From contig CAYFJO010000099.1 of the NCBI GenBank assembly GCA_964343305.1, forward strand, positions 1 to 28,169: a DNA stretch of 28,169 nt, written 5' to 3'. Of this stretch, positions 1 through 8,199 are shown piece by piece. This stretch comes from CAYFJO01 sp964343305 (lineage in GTDB: Bacteria > Planctomycetota > Planctomycetia > Pirellulales > Pirellulaceae). The notes beneath the pieces were generated by a model. The model was not told the DNA's origin. It saw nothing but the letters and a program-made list of their open reading frames with translations, and did not search any database. The first letter of the stretch is position 1, and every line of letters begins with the position of its first letter. Both the position numbers and the translations under genes were made by a program.

Positions 1-1083
1 AAGGTTCTCGACGTGACCCGACACATCCACTGGGCCTGTCTCGCCCGCGCGCAAGCGACTTGCGTCGGTGACTGCATTTCGATCCAATTCAACCAGCACG
101 CTTCCCGTGTTGTACTCCATCGCAACAATGGGGTTCGACGTATAGGCCAAGACGATACGGTCGCCGGGTTGCACTTTGTAGTCGCCGAATTCGGTCGACC
201 GTTCGCCGTTAACAAACATCTGGACTGAGTGGGTCGCATCTACAACGTTGTTGAGCAGTTGATCCTTGTTGAATACCGCGTCGGGGTTCTGGTCCTCTGG
301 ATCGTTGCGCCAAGCACCAAAGAAGTCGTTCAGCGTGGCAAATTCCGTGGACGATCCTGGATTGACCACGTTGGGATTGAACCGCAGATTCCCCACATCG
401 TCCGTCGATTGAAAGCCAACCGTGTCACCAACGCCTTCTGGGATGGTTACTTGTTGGCCGTTCACCCAGATCATCAAGTCGGCGTTGAAATCATAGGCAG
501 AGGTTGGGTCGTAGTTTGGAAGGAGATCGCTGTGCGAGTGGGCAGCGGCGTCGACAAACATTTGCCGTAGCGCATCGAAGTTCGAAGAGTCAGCCAGATT
601 GTTAACCGTCACGTTAAACACGCCAAACTGCTCATTTGCGTCGTTCAATACGATGACGTCACGATAGGTGACGTCCCACAGATCCCAAACATCGGATTGG
701 CTATCACCGTTAGCATCCACGTCTTGCAACCAGGCAAGATTCTCAGTGATCAAGTCGTTACCGGACTCCTGGCCGAATTCATTGACGCCAATGATTTCGA
801 AATCCATGGCGGGAAAATCAGCTTCGAGTTCGGTTTCCAACTGCTCCATGAAGCCAAACTGGCGTCGGCAGTACCCTCACGTGGAATGCCCAAAATACCA
901 GCCCGTAACCGTTCCGATGTGTCCACGAGGCGAGACGGCCTGATCAAATGTCGGCGACGTCGGATTGACATCGTTCAACGTGAAATCGGGTATCAAATCC
1001 AAGGCCGCGCCATGCAACATCGCTCGCATTTCGAGTGGCTCGATTGCACCAAGTCGTCGTCTGACTCGTTTTGAACGCCTCAT
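1..1083 (-). CDS. Secreted redoxin-domain protein with in-frame UGA (probable selenocysteine), LEPR-like N-terminus; 3' end outside window
   Basis: The frame opens at ATG 1083 behind GGAG at 1092-1089. It runs 68 codons, meets TGA at 879-877, and then continues without another stop to the window edge (about 292 more codons). Residues 8-22 hold an Arg-rich stretch and the LEPR-like motif PLEMRAML, typical of planctomycete exported proteins. Residues 31-70 read as the start of a redoxin (IPDFTLNDV, then strand GTVTGWYFGHST). The UGA is codon 69 in GHST-U-GYCRRQFG, so it takes the place of the first Cys of a CxxC thioredoxin-type motif, with Cys72 as resolving partner. A thioredoxin-like pattern follows (DFEIIGVNEFGQE, then WDVTYRDVIVLND). 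A hairpin lies directly after the UGA. I infer Sec insertion and a thiol oxidoreductase or peroxidase role outside the cytoplasm. The alternative is a nonsense mutation in a once-Cys gene. The C-terminal part is unseen. A routine gene caller would split or truncate this gene. Confidence 0.8.
840..872 (-). promoter_or_regulatory. Candidate bacterial SECIS hairpin after the in-frame UGA
   Basis: Read on the minus strand just 3' of the UGA (879-877), ACUGC (872-868) pairs with GCAGU (844-840). Above an internal loop, GCCA (863-860) pairs with UGGC (856-853), leaving the loop GUU (859-857). The loop begins 17 nt after the UGA and carries a G at its first position. From what is known of bacterial SECIS elements, a loop G 16-37 nt after the UGA is expected, and this fits. 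The internal loop is asymmetric (4 versus 8 nt) and the upper stem is short, so folding should be computed. It lies inside the coding sequence, as bacterial SECIS elements do. Confidence 0.55.
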
Positions 1084-1424
1084 TTCTTCTCCAACCCGTT
1101 GTTTAGAATGTGTGGCCGAAAGTCGGAATCAAGTCAGGTATGCAATTCCCGTTCCTGATCTGGGGGAAACACAACCACACACTTCTTATCGGAGAGGTGT
1201 GACAAGTCGCGGACCCTGCTTGCCGCTGTCAATGCCTTGAAGAATTGCCTCATTCCCTCGTCCGAATGTCCATGTTTCCCCGTCGAATACCAATCTCAAT
1301 TTTACACTACGCATCCACTCGGAAAACACTTCGATCGCTAAATCCCCGAATTAGGGGAGTCAACTGGAGTAGCGAAGGGGATGAGGTTGCAAAAACACTA
1401 CCATCGTGTGGCAATTTCAGGACA
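1084..1424. other. 341-bp intergenic region; leader of the redoxin gene
   Basis: No coding frame of convincing composition is seen here. The region separates the stop of the double-PilZ gene (1425) from the redoxin start (1083), both on the minus strand. It holds the ribosome binding site GGAGAAGAA at 1092-1084, the inverted repeat at 1343-1358, and a weaker TTCCC/GGGAA pair at 1146-1150/1164-1168. I could not find a sigma-70-like promoter with good spacing. Confidence 0.5.
1343..1358. repeat. Short inverted repeat TCCCC-N6-GGGGA
   Basis: TCCCC at 1343-1347 and GGGGA at 1354-1358 flank the hexamer GAATTA. It lies about 70 bp downstream of the PilZ stop and 260 bp upstream of the redoxin start on the minus strand. 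It could be an operator or a weak terminator; there is no long T tract. Confidence 0.35.
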
Positions 1425-2075
1425 TCAAACATTGACATCGAGCATCCCCGCGAACGTTTGCAGGTCGCGACGACGCAAAAACGAGCAGCCGACCAGATAG
1501 CCGTCGAGCACGGCGAGTTGCCATTGTGTTTTGGCGATGATGACGATTTTGTCGAGGCAAAGATGAAGCCGTTTGCCGGTGACCGTCTCTCGGTCGCAAA
1601 ACGCGCAGAAACCTCCGTCTGAATAATTCAGCACGGTGACGGGAACCACGTCATCGCCAAGTTCCCAGCACGCCGACACGTTACAGGAACTCTCCGACCG
1701 GGGATCATAACGCCGATCGGGTTGAGCATCGGACGTCAATCCACGAAAAAAGCTGCTGGGCAAAGGCGGATCAACGGTACAGCCGACGTGACACCGCCCC
1801 TCTTCGTCGTTGCGTGTCCAGCAAACATCGGCCGCGACTTCGAAATCCAATCCCAAATCCTCGATAGAGATTTTCAACCGGGCAGGTTGGTCCATGGGCA
1901 CAGGACCTTCGACGGACAACTTGGCACCGCCCGCTGAAAGATCCACCAGCGTCGCGGGGACGCAATCGGCCCTGCCAGTTTGGTCAGCCAATTCGAAAGT
2001 CAAAACGGCGGGCTTTCCCGCCGAGACGGCAAATCGTTCCTGCCGCTCAAGCTGTGGGGTTGAAGATAGGGGCAT
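1425..2075 (-). CDS. Tandem double-PilZ domain protein
   Basis: This 216-residue protein holds two PilZ-type beta-barrel domains and little else. The first has an Arg-containing entry (RQERF, 11-15) and DLSAGG at 45-50. The second has RRYDPR at 121-126 and NYSDGG at 150-155. These match the RxxxR plus (D/N)xSxxG signature through which PilZ proteins bind cyclic di-GMP. The first domain has a compressed Arg motif, so the second is the likelier binder. There is no signal peptide, membrane segment or output domain, so a cytoplasmic adaptor role is inferred, with partner unknown. ATG 2075 has only a weak upstream purine stretch. Two other PilZ-type genes lie at the far end of the window. Confidence 0.85.
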   Translation of the reverse strand: MPLSSTPQLERQERFAVSAGKPAVLTFELADQTGRADCVPATLVDLSAGGAKLSVEGPVPMDQPARLKISIEDLGLDFEVAADVCWTRNDEEGRCHVGCTVDPPLPSSFFRGLTSDAQPDRRYDPRSESSCNVSACWELGDDVVPVTVLNYSDGGFCAFCDRETVTGKRLHLCLDKIVIIAKTQWQLAVLDGYLVGCSFLRRRDLQTFAGMLDVNV

Positions 2076-2191
2076 GATTCTCGTCGTACAGCGTGGTTTC
2101 GAAGAATGTACTACTGAAACCTACTACACGATCCGCCATGAATCACGGCTGCACAACGAGTCTATTCGACATAGTCGCGCCAATCGGAGAG

Positions 2192-2377
2192 TTATTGCTC
2201 TTCAATGCGGTCGGCTTCTGGATATTGCGGGGGCTTGTTGTCGTTGTGTTCAAATTGTTCGGCAGCCGGTTGAATTTTGTCCGGCTTTGGTTGCGACGGC
2301 GCATTGGGATCACCAAAGATTGCTCGCAAAGCAAATCCCAGCGAGACGCCCAAAACGACGATCAACTTTCTTGACAC
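2192..2377 (-). CDS. Small membrane-anchored hypothetical protein (61 aa)
   Basis: This short frame opens at GTG 2377, preceded by GGAG about 10 nt upstream and AAGGAA immediately upstream. The N-terminus (MSRKLIVVLGVSLGFALRAIF) has a basic start followed by a hydrophobic segment. The rest is hydrophilic and rich in Pro, Gln and acidic residues (PQYPEADRIEEQ at the end). That fits a small protein anchored by its N-terminus or carrying an uncleaved signal. It precedes the double-PilZ gene on the same strand by 116 bp and diverges from the creatininase gene. I recognise no family; protein-like composition is the only support, so it may not be expressed. Confidence 0.5.
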   Translation of the reverse strand: MSRKLIVVLGVSLGFALRAIFGDPNAPSQPKPDKIQPAAEQFEHNDNKPPQYPEADRIEEQ

Positions 2378-2505
2378 TTCCTTACGACTCCATCACAAGA
2401 TCGAAGGGCTAATTAGAAATCAAACCATCTCGGAATTCAATTGTACTTCTGATTTGTTATCATGACGGTGAATCCGACAGCCTTTTCCCCTGAGGAGATC
2501 CACCC

Positions 2506-3225
2506 GTGAGCCAAACGACTGATCATCCCGTTCTGTTGCACAAGCACACGCGCCGCGAGTTTCGTGAGCGCATGCAACGCGGCGAACTCAAAGCGTGCAT
2601 TATTCCCGTCGCGGCGACAGAGCAACATCTGGAACATTTGTCGATGGAGCACGATTGGCGAAGTTGCCTGCACATTTCTACGCAAGTGGCCGAGCAACTG
2701 GCACCGCATGTGATCGTCGCACCCGGAATGAACGTCGGCATCAGCGAGCACCATATGCGGCATATCGGCACGTTGAGCGCCATGCCGGGCAGTTGGCTGG
2801 CGGTGCTCTTCGATTTGATCCGCAGCATGCATTCCGCGGGTTTCGAAAACATCTTGGTCCTCAACGGTCACGGCGGCAACGTCGCGCCGTGTGAAGGCAT
2901 GTGGGGCCAGTTTTTACAGCGGCTGGAGTGCAATTTGTTCTTTCATTCTTACTGGGACTTTTTGTCGGACGACGTCGCACAGGCTCATCTGAAAACGGGC
3001 CGTTGGCCCGGCCATGCTCAAGAATTCGAAACGGCGTTTGCGCTCGCCGCGTTCCCAGAGAACGTCCGCCACAACGCAATGCAAGATCAAGAGGATAAGG
3101 AGCCGCTGGCGGCAACCGCGGAGGTCGGTCGGATTCTAATCGATGCCATCGTTCAGTCCGTCAGCGAATTCGTACAGGGCATGATCGACGGCAAGAACGT
3201 CGCCGATGTCCCCGAATTTCATTAA
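2506..3225 (+). CDS. Creatininase-family amidohydrolase
   Basis: The gene encodes 239 residues, close to the usual 240-260 of the family. GTG 2506 is chosen because GAGGAGA lies at 2492-2498. The family's metal-binding pattern is visible: TEQHLEHL (38-45) with Glu39 and His41, Asp50 in SMEHD, the hallmark NGHGGN (120-125) and HAQEFETA (170-177) with Glu173. Creatininase-type enzymes are cytoplasmic Zn/Mn hydrolases acting on cyclic amides or formamides (creatinine, formylated intermediates of flavin or mycofactocin pathways). Substrate cannot be read from sequence. The gene stands alone on the plus strand, diverging from the small gene to its left and converging with the aldolase gene across a hairpin at 3263-3303. 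No second gene of creatine or riboflavin metabolism is next to it. Confidence 0.88.
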   Translation: MSQTTDHPVLLHKHTRREFRERMQRGELKACIIPVAATEQHLEHLSMEHDWRSCLHISTQVAEQLAPHVIVAPGMNVGISEHHMRHIGTLSAMPGSWLAVLFDLIRSMHSAGFENILVLNGHGGNVAPCEGMWGQFLQRLECNLFFHSYWDFLSDDVAQAHLKTGRWPGHAQEFETAFALAAFPENVRHNAMQDQEDKEPLAATAEVGRILIDAIVQSVSEFVQGMIDGKNVADVPEFH

Positions 3226-3262
3226 GACGCGGCGGAAAAGGACGTGCGTGGCATAAAAGCTT

Positions 3263-3303
3263 GGGACCATTGTCCCGAGCAAATCAGGTGGGGCAATGGT
3301 CCC
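3263..3303. terminator. Long hairpin between convergent genes; bidirectional terminator and repeat-family member
   Basis: GGGACCATTGTCCC at 3263-3276 pairs with GGGGCAATGGTCCC at 3290-3303 over 14 bp with one G-U type mismatch, leaving a 13-nt loop. It sits between the stops of the creatininase (3225, plus) and aldolase (3319, minus) genes, where it can end transcription from both sides. It is followed by a perfect TCCTAC-AA-GTAGGA palindrome (3305-3318). Read on the minus strand the element begins TGTAGGATGG, close to the head of the repeats at 20451 and 26976. Confidence 0.7.
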
Positions 3304-3318
3304 ATCCTACAAGTAGGA

Positions 3319-4332
3319 CTAAACGGCTAACGGCCGCAGCTTGCTCGCTTGGCCGGCTTGGCCAAACGCTTTCATTCGGTCGATACAGACTTGCTTCATC
3401 GCCGCGCGGGCTGGCTTGAGATATGCACGAGGATCGAATTCCGCAGGGGATTCGCTCAGCACTTTGCGGATGGCACCTGTGATCGCTAATCGGTTATCGG
3501 TATCAACGTTGATCTTGCGAACGCCGTACTTGATTCCGCGTTGAATCTCCTCGACAGGCACACCCCAGGTCTGTTTGATATTGCCGCCAAACTCATTGAT
3601 GATGTCTTGAAGTTCTTGGGGAACTGACGAACTGCCGTGCATCACGAGGTGGCAGTTGGGCAATCGGTTATGAATCTCCTCGATCCGACCCATGGCTAGA
3701 ATCTCGCCATCCGGTTCGCGAGTGAACTTGTAAGCCCCATGGCTGGTTCCAATCGCAACGGCCAAGGCGTCCACGCCCGTGTCCGCCACGAATCGTTCTG
3801 CTTCTTCGGGATCGGTCAACAACTGATCGTGGGACAGAACTCCTTCAGCCCCGTGTCCATCTTCCTTGTCGCCTTGCCCCGTTTCCAGCGAGCCGAGGCA
3901 GCCAAGTTCACCTTCGACCGAAACACCCTTTGCGTGTGCCAACGAGACGACTTCGGCTGTCACTTTGACGTTGTAGTCGTAGTCCGCGGGTGTCTTGCCG
4001 TCTGCTTCCAGCGAGCCGTCCATCATCACCGATGTAAATCCATTTTCGATGGCGCTCATGCATGTTTCGACGCTGTTGCCGTGGTCTTGGTGCATCACCA
4101 CGGGAATGTGGGGATAAAGTTCCACGGCGGCGAGCATCAAATGACGCAGGTATGCATCTTGGGAGTACGACCGAGCCCCACGTGAAGCTTGAACGATGAC
4201 GGGAGAGTCGGTCTGGTCAGCCGCTTCCATGATCGATTGGATTTGCTCCATGTTATTGACGTTAAACGCAGCGACGCCGTAGTCGTTTTCGGCCGCGTGA
4301 TCGAGAACAACACGTAACGGAACCAGTGGCAT
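3319..4332 (-). CDS. fba: Class II fructose-bisphosphate aldolase
   Basis: This 337-residue protein matches class II (Zn-dependent) aldolases, which interconvert fructose 1,6-bisphosphate with dihydroxyacetone phosphate and glyceraldehyde 3-phosphate in glycolysis and gluconeogenesis. Key motifs are HQDHG (81-85; catalytic Asp83 and Zn-ligand His84), VEGELGCLG (139-147), the GTSHGAYK phosphate/metal segment (195-202; His198), MHGSSSVP (231-238; His232) and VRKINVDTDNR (271-281). Length and the inserted acidic stretch after GELG fit the CbbA-like IIB group. ATG 4332 has AGGAG at 4344-4340, a clear ribosome binding site. The gene stands alone, ends at the hairpin shared with the creatininase gene, and has about 130 bp of upstream DNA before the next stop. 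It is intact and cytoplasmic. Confidence 0.95.
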   Translation of the reverse strand: MPLVPLRVVLDHAAENDYGVAAFNVNNMEQIQSIMEAADQTDSPVIVQASRGARSYSQDAYLRHLMLAAVELYPHIPVVMHQDHGNSVETCMSAIENGFTSVMMDGSLEADGKTPADYDYNVKVTAEVVSLAHAKGVSVEGELGCLGSLETGQGDKEDGHGAEGVLSHDQLLTDPEEAERFVADTGVDALAVAIGTSHGAYKFTREPDGEILAMGRIEEIHNRLPNCHLVMHGSSSVPQELQDIINEFGGNIKQTWGVPVEEIQRGIKYGVRKINVDTDNRLAITGAIRKVLSESPAEFDPRAYLKPARAAMKQVCIDRMKAFGQAGQASKLRPLAV

Positions 4333-4466
4333 TGATGAACTCCTAGCTAATGGAACCTATACACTACGACGCAACCGCTCTTGGTCGCAATCCCTACCGC
4401 CGCATTTTCGGAACTTCGGAGCGAAATTTTCCATTAACTTGCTCTGAAGATCGTTAACGGCGAAAT

Positions 4467-5333
4467 CTAATCCGTAGAAGTGGAGATAGGGGAGAGAACA
4501 TTGTCCGGATCGAAGAGATCGTCATATTGGGTTTGAGCCACGCGGACAAGGACCAGTTTGAGTGGGGCATCTTGATTCTTGGAATCCGCGAAAAAGTGTC
4601 GCCCCAGGCCAGTGATCTCAGGTGTGGCAGACATGAGAAGCGTCTGGCCCGGTGTCAAAACAGATGCAGACCGCAATTCATCGAAAACCAATTCGTCTTG
4701 TTTTGCCTCGATCACAAAGCCATTTCGGTCGCCAACGTAGGTTTGCCGCGGCGCGCCGTAGTGGATCTCAGGCGTGATTTCCAACCGCACTGTGCCATCG
4801 CCAACCGGAAAGGACCTCAACGCCAGTTCACAATGGGCTTGCTGGCAAGTCTGTCCGCGAACCGCGTTGTCCTCTTTGACCATCACATCGATGCGTGGAC
4901 GGACCGAAGTCGTGACAATCTTGAATCGTTCCCCGGCGCGGCTCTGCTGTTTCTCCCGCCACGTGCCTTCACCCCTTCGACGGGCCGCGTTTTCCGCGCC
5001 TTCCCGAACCGTTGCCTCGTCACTTTCCAAAATCTTGCTGAGGCTCTCGGGTAATTGCGAACCAATGATTGCGCAACGAATTCCATTCTCACGCAACCGA
5101 CGTCGCAACTCGACGGGAAGATGCTGTTCGTCTAGAGAATCCCACAGCGCGCCTTCGAGGTCCTTCATGTCGTTGGGTACGCGAGCAACAGCGATTTCCA
5201 ACACGACACTATCCGGGGCCATCCGTGGCGGTGCCAGCTCAGAGATCGAATCCGGCTCGGCCTTCCATTTCGCGCAACCACAAATGCCAAGCAGCACGAT
5301 CGCTAGTCGCAGGAGATCGGAACGAGGCACCAT
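4467..5333 (-). CDS. Lipoprotein with secretin-like C-terminal region
   Basis: I chose ATG 5333 (288 residues) because it gives a lipoprotein signal: MVPRSDLLRLAIVLLGICGC, with ICGC as lipobox and Cys20 as acylation site. The frame stays open upstream to 5474, but that extension would bury the signal. The mature part has a Glu/Arg-rich helical region (about 45-125). A beta-rich C-terminus follows: RLEITPEIHYG, then LVFDELRSASVLTPGQTLLMSA and LVLVRVAQ near the end. That order (PEI..., conserved GQT, strand) resembles the short secretin-type domain seen in many planctomycete envelope proteins. This similarity is an impression, not a proven assignment. It lies 158 bp downstream of the large membrane protein on the same strand and may be transcribed with it, which would make both envelope components. 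Confidence 0.7.
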   Translation of the reverse strand: MVPRSDLLRLAIVLLGICGCAKWKAEPDSISELAPPRMAPDSVVLEIAVARVPNDMKDLEGALWDSLDEQHLPVELRRRLRENGIRCAIIGSQLPESLSKILESDEATVREGAENAARRRGEGTWREKQQSRAGERFKIVTTSVRPRIDVMVKEDNAVRGQTCQQAHCELALRSFPVGDGTVRLEITPEIHYGAPRQTYVGDRNGFVIEAKQDELVFDELRSASVLTPGQTLLMSATPEITGLGRHFFADSKNQDAPLKLVLVRVAQTQYDDLFDPDNVLSPISTSTD

Positions 5334-5491
5334 AGAAGTTCTTACTGTTAGACGAGAAAAGGCACTGAGATCCGCTAGCAGAGCGCACAGGGACACACCG
5401 ATCGATACGACAAGGTGGGAAAGGTAGTCGAATTGAATGACCGCAGTCAACGGCAACGAGATCGCCGCCAGCAAAGATCCACAAGCAAGTG

Positions 5492-8017
5492 CTATCGCCA
5501 GGATTTCAGGCGTTCACCCAGTCGCGCTCGAGCTTGTTCCACGGGCCGCTGCGGTGTTAGAGAAATGCCGATCCAGCCATCACTCATGACGAACTGCGAA
5601 ATCACCAGGTCTTCAAGACGAGGCTCTTGAGTGAATTTTTCCGGCATCACCGACCAGGATTGATTTGCCGAAAACACCTTGCTGAAGACGGCACGCAATG
5701 CAATCTGATCGCCCAGCCGAAGCCGTTTCCCGACCAACTCGATGTAGCTTTCGGGATCGCGAGCGAAGGTTGCGTCTCGGCCGGCGATCGTCGGCTGATA
5801 ATAGGTCCTCACCGCGAAACTCTTCCAGGATCGCCTTCCCGCACTCAGCTTTACGATCCGCATCGTGACCCCCAGGCGGCCGTTGACAAAGTCGAAACGA
5901 ATCGCGTTTTCCTTCGCAAACTGGATCGTCACATCTTCTGGAAAGTCATCGGCAAAGCTTGTGTCTTTGAGGTACAGTGTGGCGGCAATTTGTTGAACCA
6001 ATTCCTGTAACTCAAATGTCCCGCCGTCAAGATCCAACTGCTGAACGAAGTTGTTGAGTGCCGATTGATGAATTTGGACACTCACTAGACTGTCGGATCG
6101 CGCTTGCGGGCGGGGTGTGAAGGATGCTAGTTGCGTGTGTCCGGCCAGCCGGGCTCGAACTGCGATTCGGTCCGCCGTTGTCGACAGTCCGATGGCTTGT
6201 GGATTCAATCGCAGTTTCTGCAGCGGCCCTAGTATGTTGGCTTGGAAATTCGCTTCCGCCTTTGCGAGCTTGGCGTGGACTTCTTCATCCAGTCGAGTCC
6301 GAGCTTCGCGTTCGACCTTGGCTTCGACCTCACGCTTCGCTTGCCCCGCGCGGTTGCGTTGTTCGTCCATCGCCGTTGAACGGACAATGTTGCCGATGAT
6401 CGGGACACCATCATAATCCGTTTGCAGCCCGCGCACCTGGTTGCTCGAACTGGCCCAGGCTTCCGCACGGCGAACTTTGAATCCGCGCGGTTCCAGCAGG
6501 ATTAGTTTGCGAGCTTGTAATCGCGTGAGCCCTCGATTCCAAAACACCACCGGACCGGAGTAAGCGCCCGTTTCGGAACGCACCACACCGTGTGCTTCCA
6601 GTCCCATTCGGATGCGATACCGGTCTGGAATCAGTTTGACAAACAACTGGTTGCGAGTTCGGCTGGTTCCGCGCACCGCCGCACCGCTAATTCTGTCGCG
6701 CACCGCCCCGGTAAACTCCTGTGGCTCGGGCAGATATCGATTGAGCAGTTCGCCGGAAATCGAGATGCGAACATTGGCGTTGCGATAGTGTGTGTCGATC
6801 AGTTTGCCTAGCTGTTGCTGGCTTTCGTCTTTCGACCAGCGAAGGATCTGGGCATTGTGCGAAACATGCTGGGCCACACTGACCTTTTGCCGTCCTTCAT
6901 ATTCTTCCACCTGCTGGATCAACGCCGCGTAGTCGACCGGTTCCATTGCCCAATCCAGCAATTGGGTTCGCCAGCGAACGAATTCGGGCGATGTGAAAAA
7001 AGCGTGTTGGGTTTCGTTAAATGCTGGGTTTTCCAGGCGAAGCAAAATACTTTGGGCAATCTTGCGCCGATTGTTCAGCGAGACCGCGTCGCCAAAGAAC
7101 ACCTGTGCAGCTTGGTCCAACAGTAAATACTGACGCCACGCTTCATGGTACCGCAGCACGCTGAGTTTCTTTTCAATCGCATCCAGGCTGGCGGCGATCA
7201 AACGCGGGTCTCTGGAAACGGTTTTCTCCAAGGACACGGTACGCTGCGCCGCGCGTTGCACTTGTTGCCAAATATCGAGTCGACGAACGAGTGCGTATTG
7301 AGCACGCAGCAACTCGGCACGTTCGGCGATGTCGGCGGCTTGCTGCAAAAGTCCAGTGACGCCGGCGGCCAATTCACGCAAACGGTGCAACGAACGTTCG
7401 GCCTCCGGCGAAGTGAGTGCTGTCGTGGCATGCAACTGTTGAACCTCGTCCATCACGGCCTGTGCCCAGTTGCGGCAGTTTGGTTTTTCCAACAATGGTT
7501 CGATTTGCGTGATCAACGATTGTGGCAACGGCCAGACAGGTTCGACTTCCGCGCTAAGCTCTTCCAGCGGCTGTTGCACCACGACAGCGTCTGGTTGCGT
7601 TTGCGTGGCCGGCTCGACGGGTTTTTCTACGACGATGTCGCTGGGAGACGACTCTTGAGGTTCTTGATTGGCCTGCGGCACTTCGTCATCCGTGACCATC
7701 GCGGCAACGGGGCGCAGCAGCGGTTGCGAGGCATCGGCCGCGTCGCCCTTGCGTGCCATGGTCCTGTCGTCTGCTGGAATTGCCTCTCCCGCGTAAGGAA
7801 ACGAATCGGAGTTCGCTTCCAGGATGGGGATGGCGGCTAATGACCGTCGCTGGTTGAAGACGGACGAATCTTGATGAATCGTGTCAACTTCAGACGACAA
7901 GGCGAGTTGCGGAGAATTGGCATCACGCCACGCTTTTGAACTAAACAGGACGGCACCAAGCAAGCACACAAAGATCGTTGCGATCAGTGGCTTCGGAATT
8001 CGTCCGTCGGCTTGCAT
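5492..8017 (-). CDS. Large single-pass membrane protein of planctomycete type, function unknown
   Basis: ATG 8017 gives 841 residues starting with a short cytoplasmic stretch and one hydrophobic segment (about 10-27, LIATIFVCLLGAVLF). An earlier in-frame start at 8095 would place 26 polar residues ahead of it. Residues 40-170 are low in structure and rich in Pro, Gln and acidic residues. Residues 170-430 look helical. About residue 430 onward appears folded: ISISGELLNRYLP, a beta-rich section, a charged helical segment rich in Ala, Glu and Lys (about 565-610), and further beta-rich sequence to the C-terminus. I recognise no named domain. The topology suggests an envelope-facing protein with a periplasmic domain of repeated beta strands, possibly lipid- or complex-binding. 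The downstream lipoprotein gene (4467-5333) is a plausible partner. The gene is intact. Confidence 0.75.
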   Translation of the reverse strand: MQADGRIPKPLIATIFVCLLGAVLFSSKAWRDANSPQLALSSEVDTIHQDSSVFNQRRSLAAIPILEANSDSFPYAGEAIPADDRTMARKGDAADASQPLLRPVAAMVTDDEVPQANQEPQESSPSDIVVEKPVEPATQTQPDAVVVQQPLEELSAEVEPVWPLPQSLITQIEPLLEKPNCRNWAQAVMDEVQQLHATTALTSPEAERSLHRLRELAAGVTGLLQQAADIAERAELLRAQYALVRRLDIWQQVQRAAQRTVSLEKTVSRDPRLIAASLDAIEKKLSVLRYHEAWRQYLLLDQAAQVFFGDAVSLNNRRKIAQSILLRLENPAFNETQHAFFTSPEFVRWRTQLLDWAMEPVDYAALIQQVEEYEGRQKVSVAQHVSHNAQILRWSKDESQQQLGKLIDTHYRNANVRISISGELLNRYLPEPQEFTGAVRDRISGAAVRGTSRTRNQLFVKLIPDRYRIRMGLEAHGVVRSETGAYSGPVVFWNRGLTRLQARKLILLEPRGFKVRRAEAWASSSNQVRGLQTDYDGVPIIGNIVRSTAMDEQRNRAGQAKREVEAKVEREARTRLDEEVHAKLAKAEANFQANILGPLQKLRLNPQAIGLSTTADRIAVRARLAGHTQLASFTPRPQARSDSLVSVQIHQSALNNFVQQLDLDGGTFELQELVQQIAATLYLKDTSFADDFPEDVTIQFAKENAIRFDFVNGRLGVTMRIVKLSAGRRSWKSFAVRTYYQPTIAGRDATFARDPESYIELVGKRLRLGDQIALRAVFSKVFSANQSWSVMPEKFTQEPRLEDLVISQFVMSDGWIGISLTPQRPVEQARARLGERLKSWR

Positions 8018-8199
8018 CTCAGGGAAAATCTCCAGGCCATTCACAAAAAAGGGGGCTGCTGCTTCTCTTTTTGATCGGCCAGAAATGGCGTGCAAATGGA
8101 ATGTGATTGCGGGAGTTTAGGCAATTTCCGTCAAATGTTCACCACTTGGCAGAATGGGAAGTTAAGAAGGGAGGGATAGATAGAAAATGACGAATCACG

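Noticed and set aside
877..879. UGA read as Trp through a changed genetic code
   Set aside because: TGA terminates the cyclase, cyclophilin copy 2 and EF-hand genes in this window, so it is a normal stop here.
750..971. Minus-strand open frame with an Arg-rich start overlapping the redoxin gene
   Set aside because: It is the shifted frame of the redoxin gene; it has no ribosome binding site and shows no domain, whereas the frame reading through UGA gives a coherent redoxin.
5334..5474. In-frame N-terminal extension of the lipoprotein
   Set aside because: Although hydrophobic, it would bury the lipoprotein signal that begins at ATG 5333.
7145..7840. 231-codon plus-strand open frame
   Set aside because: It is antisense to the large membrane protein, with low-complexity Arg/His/Gln-rich composition.
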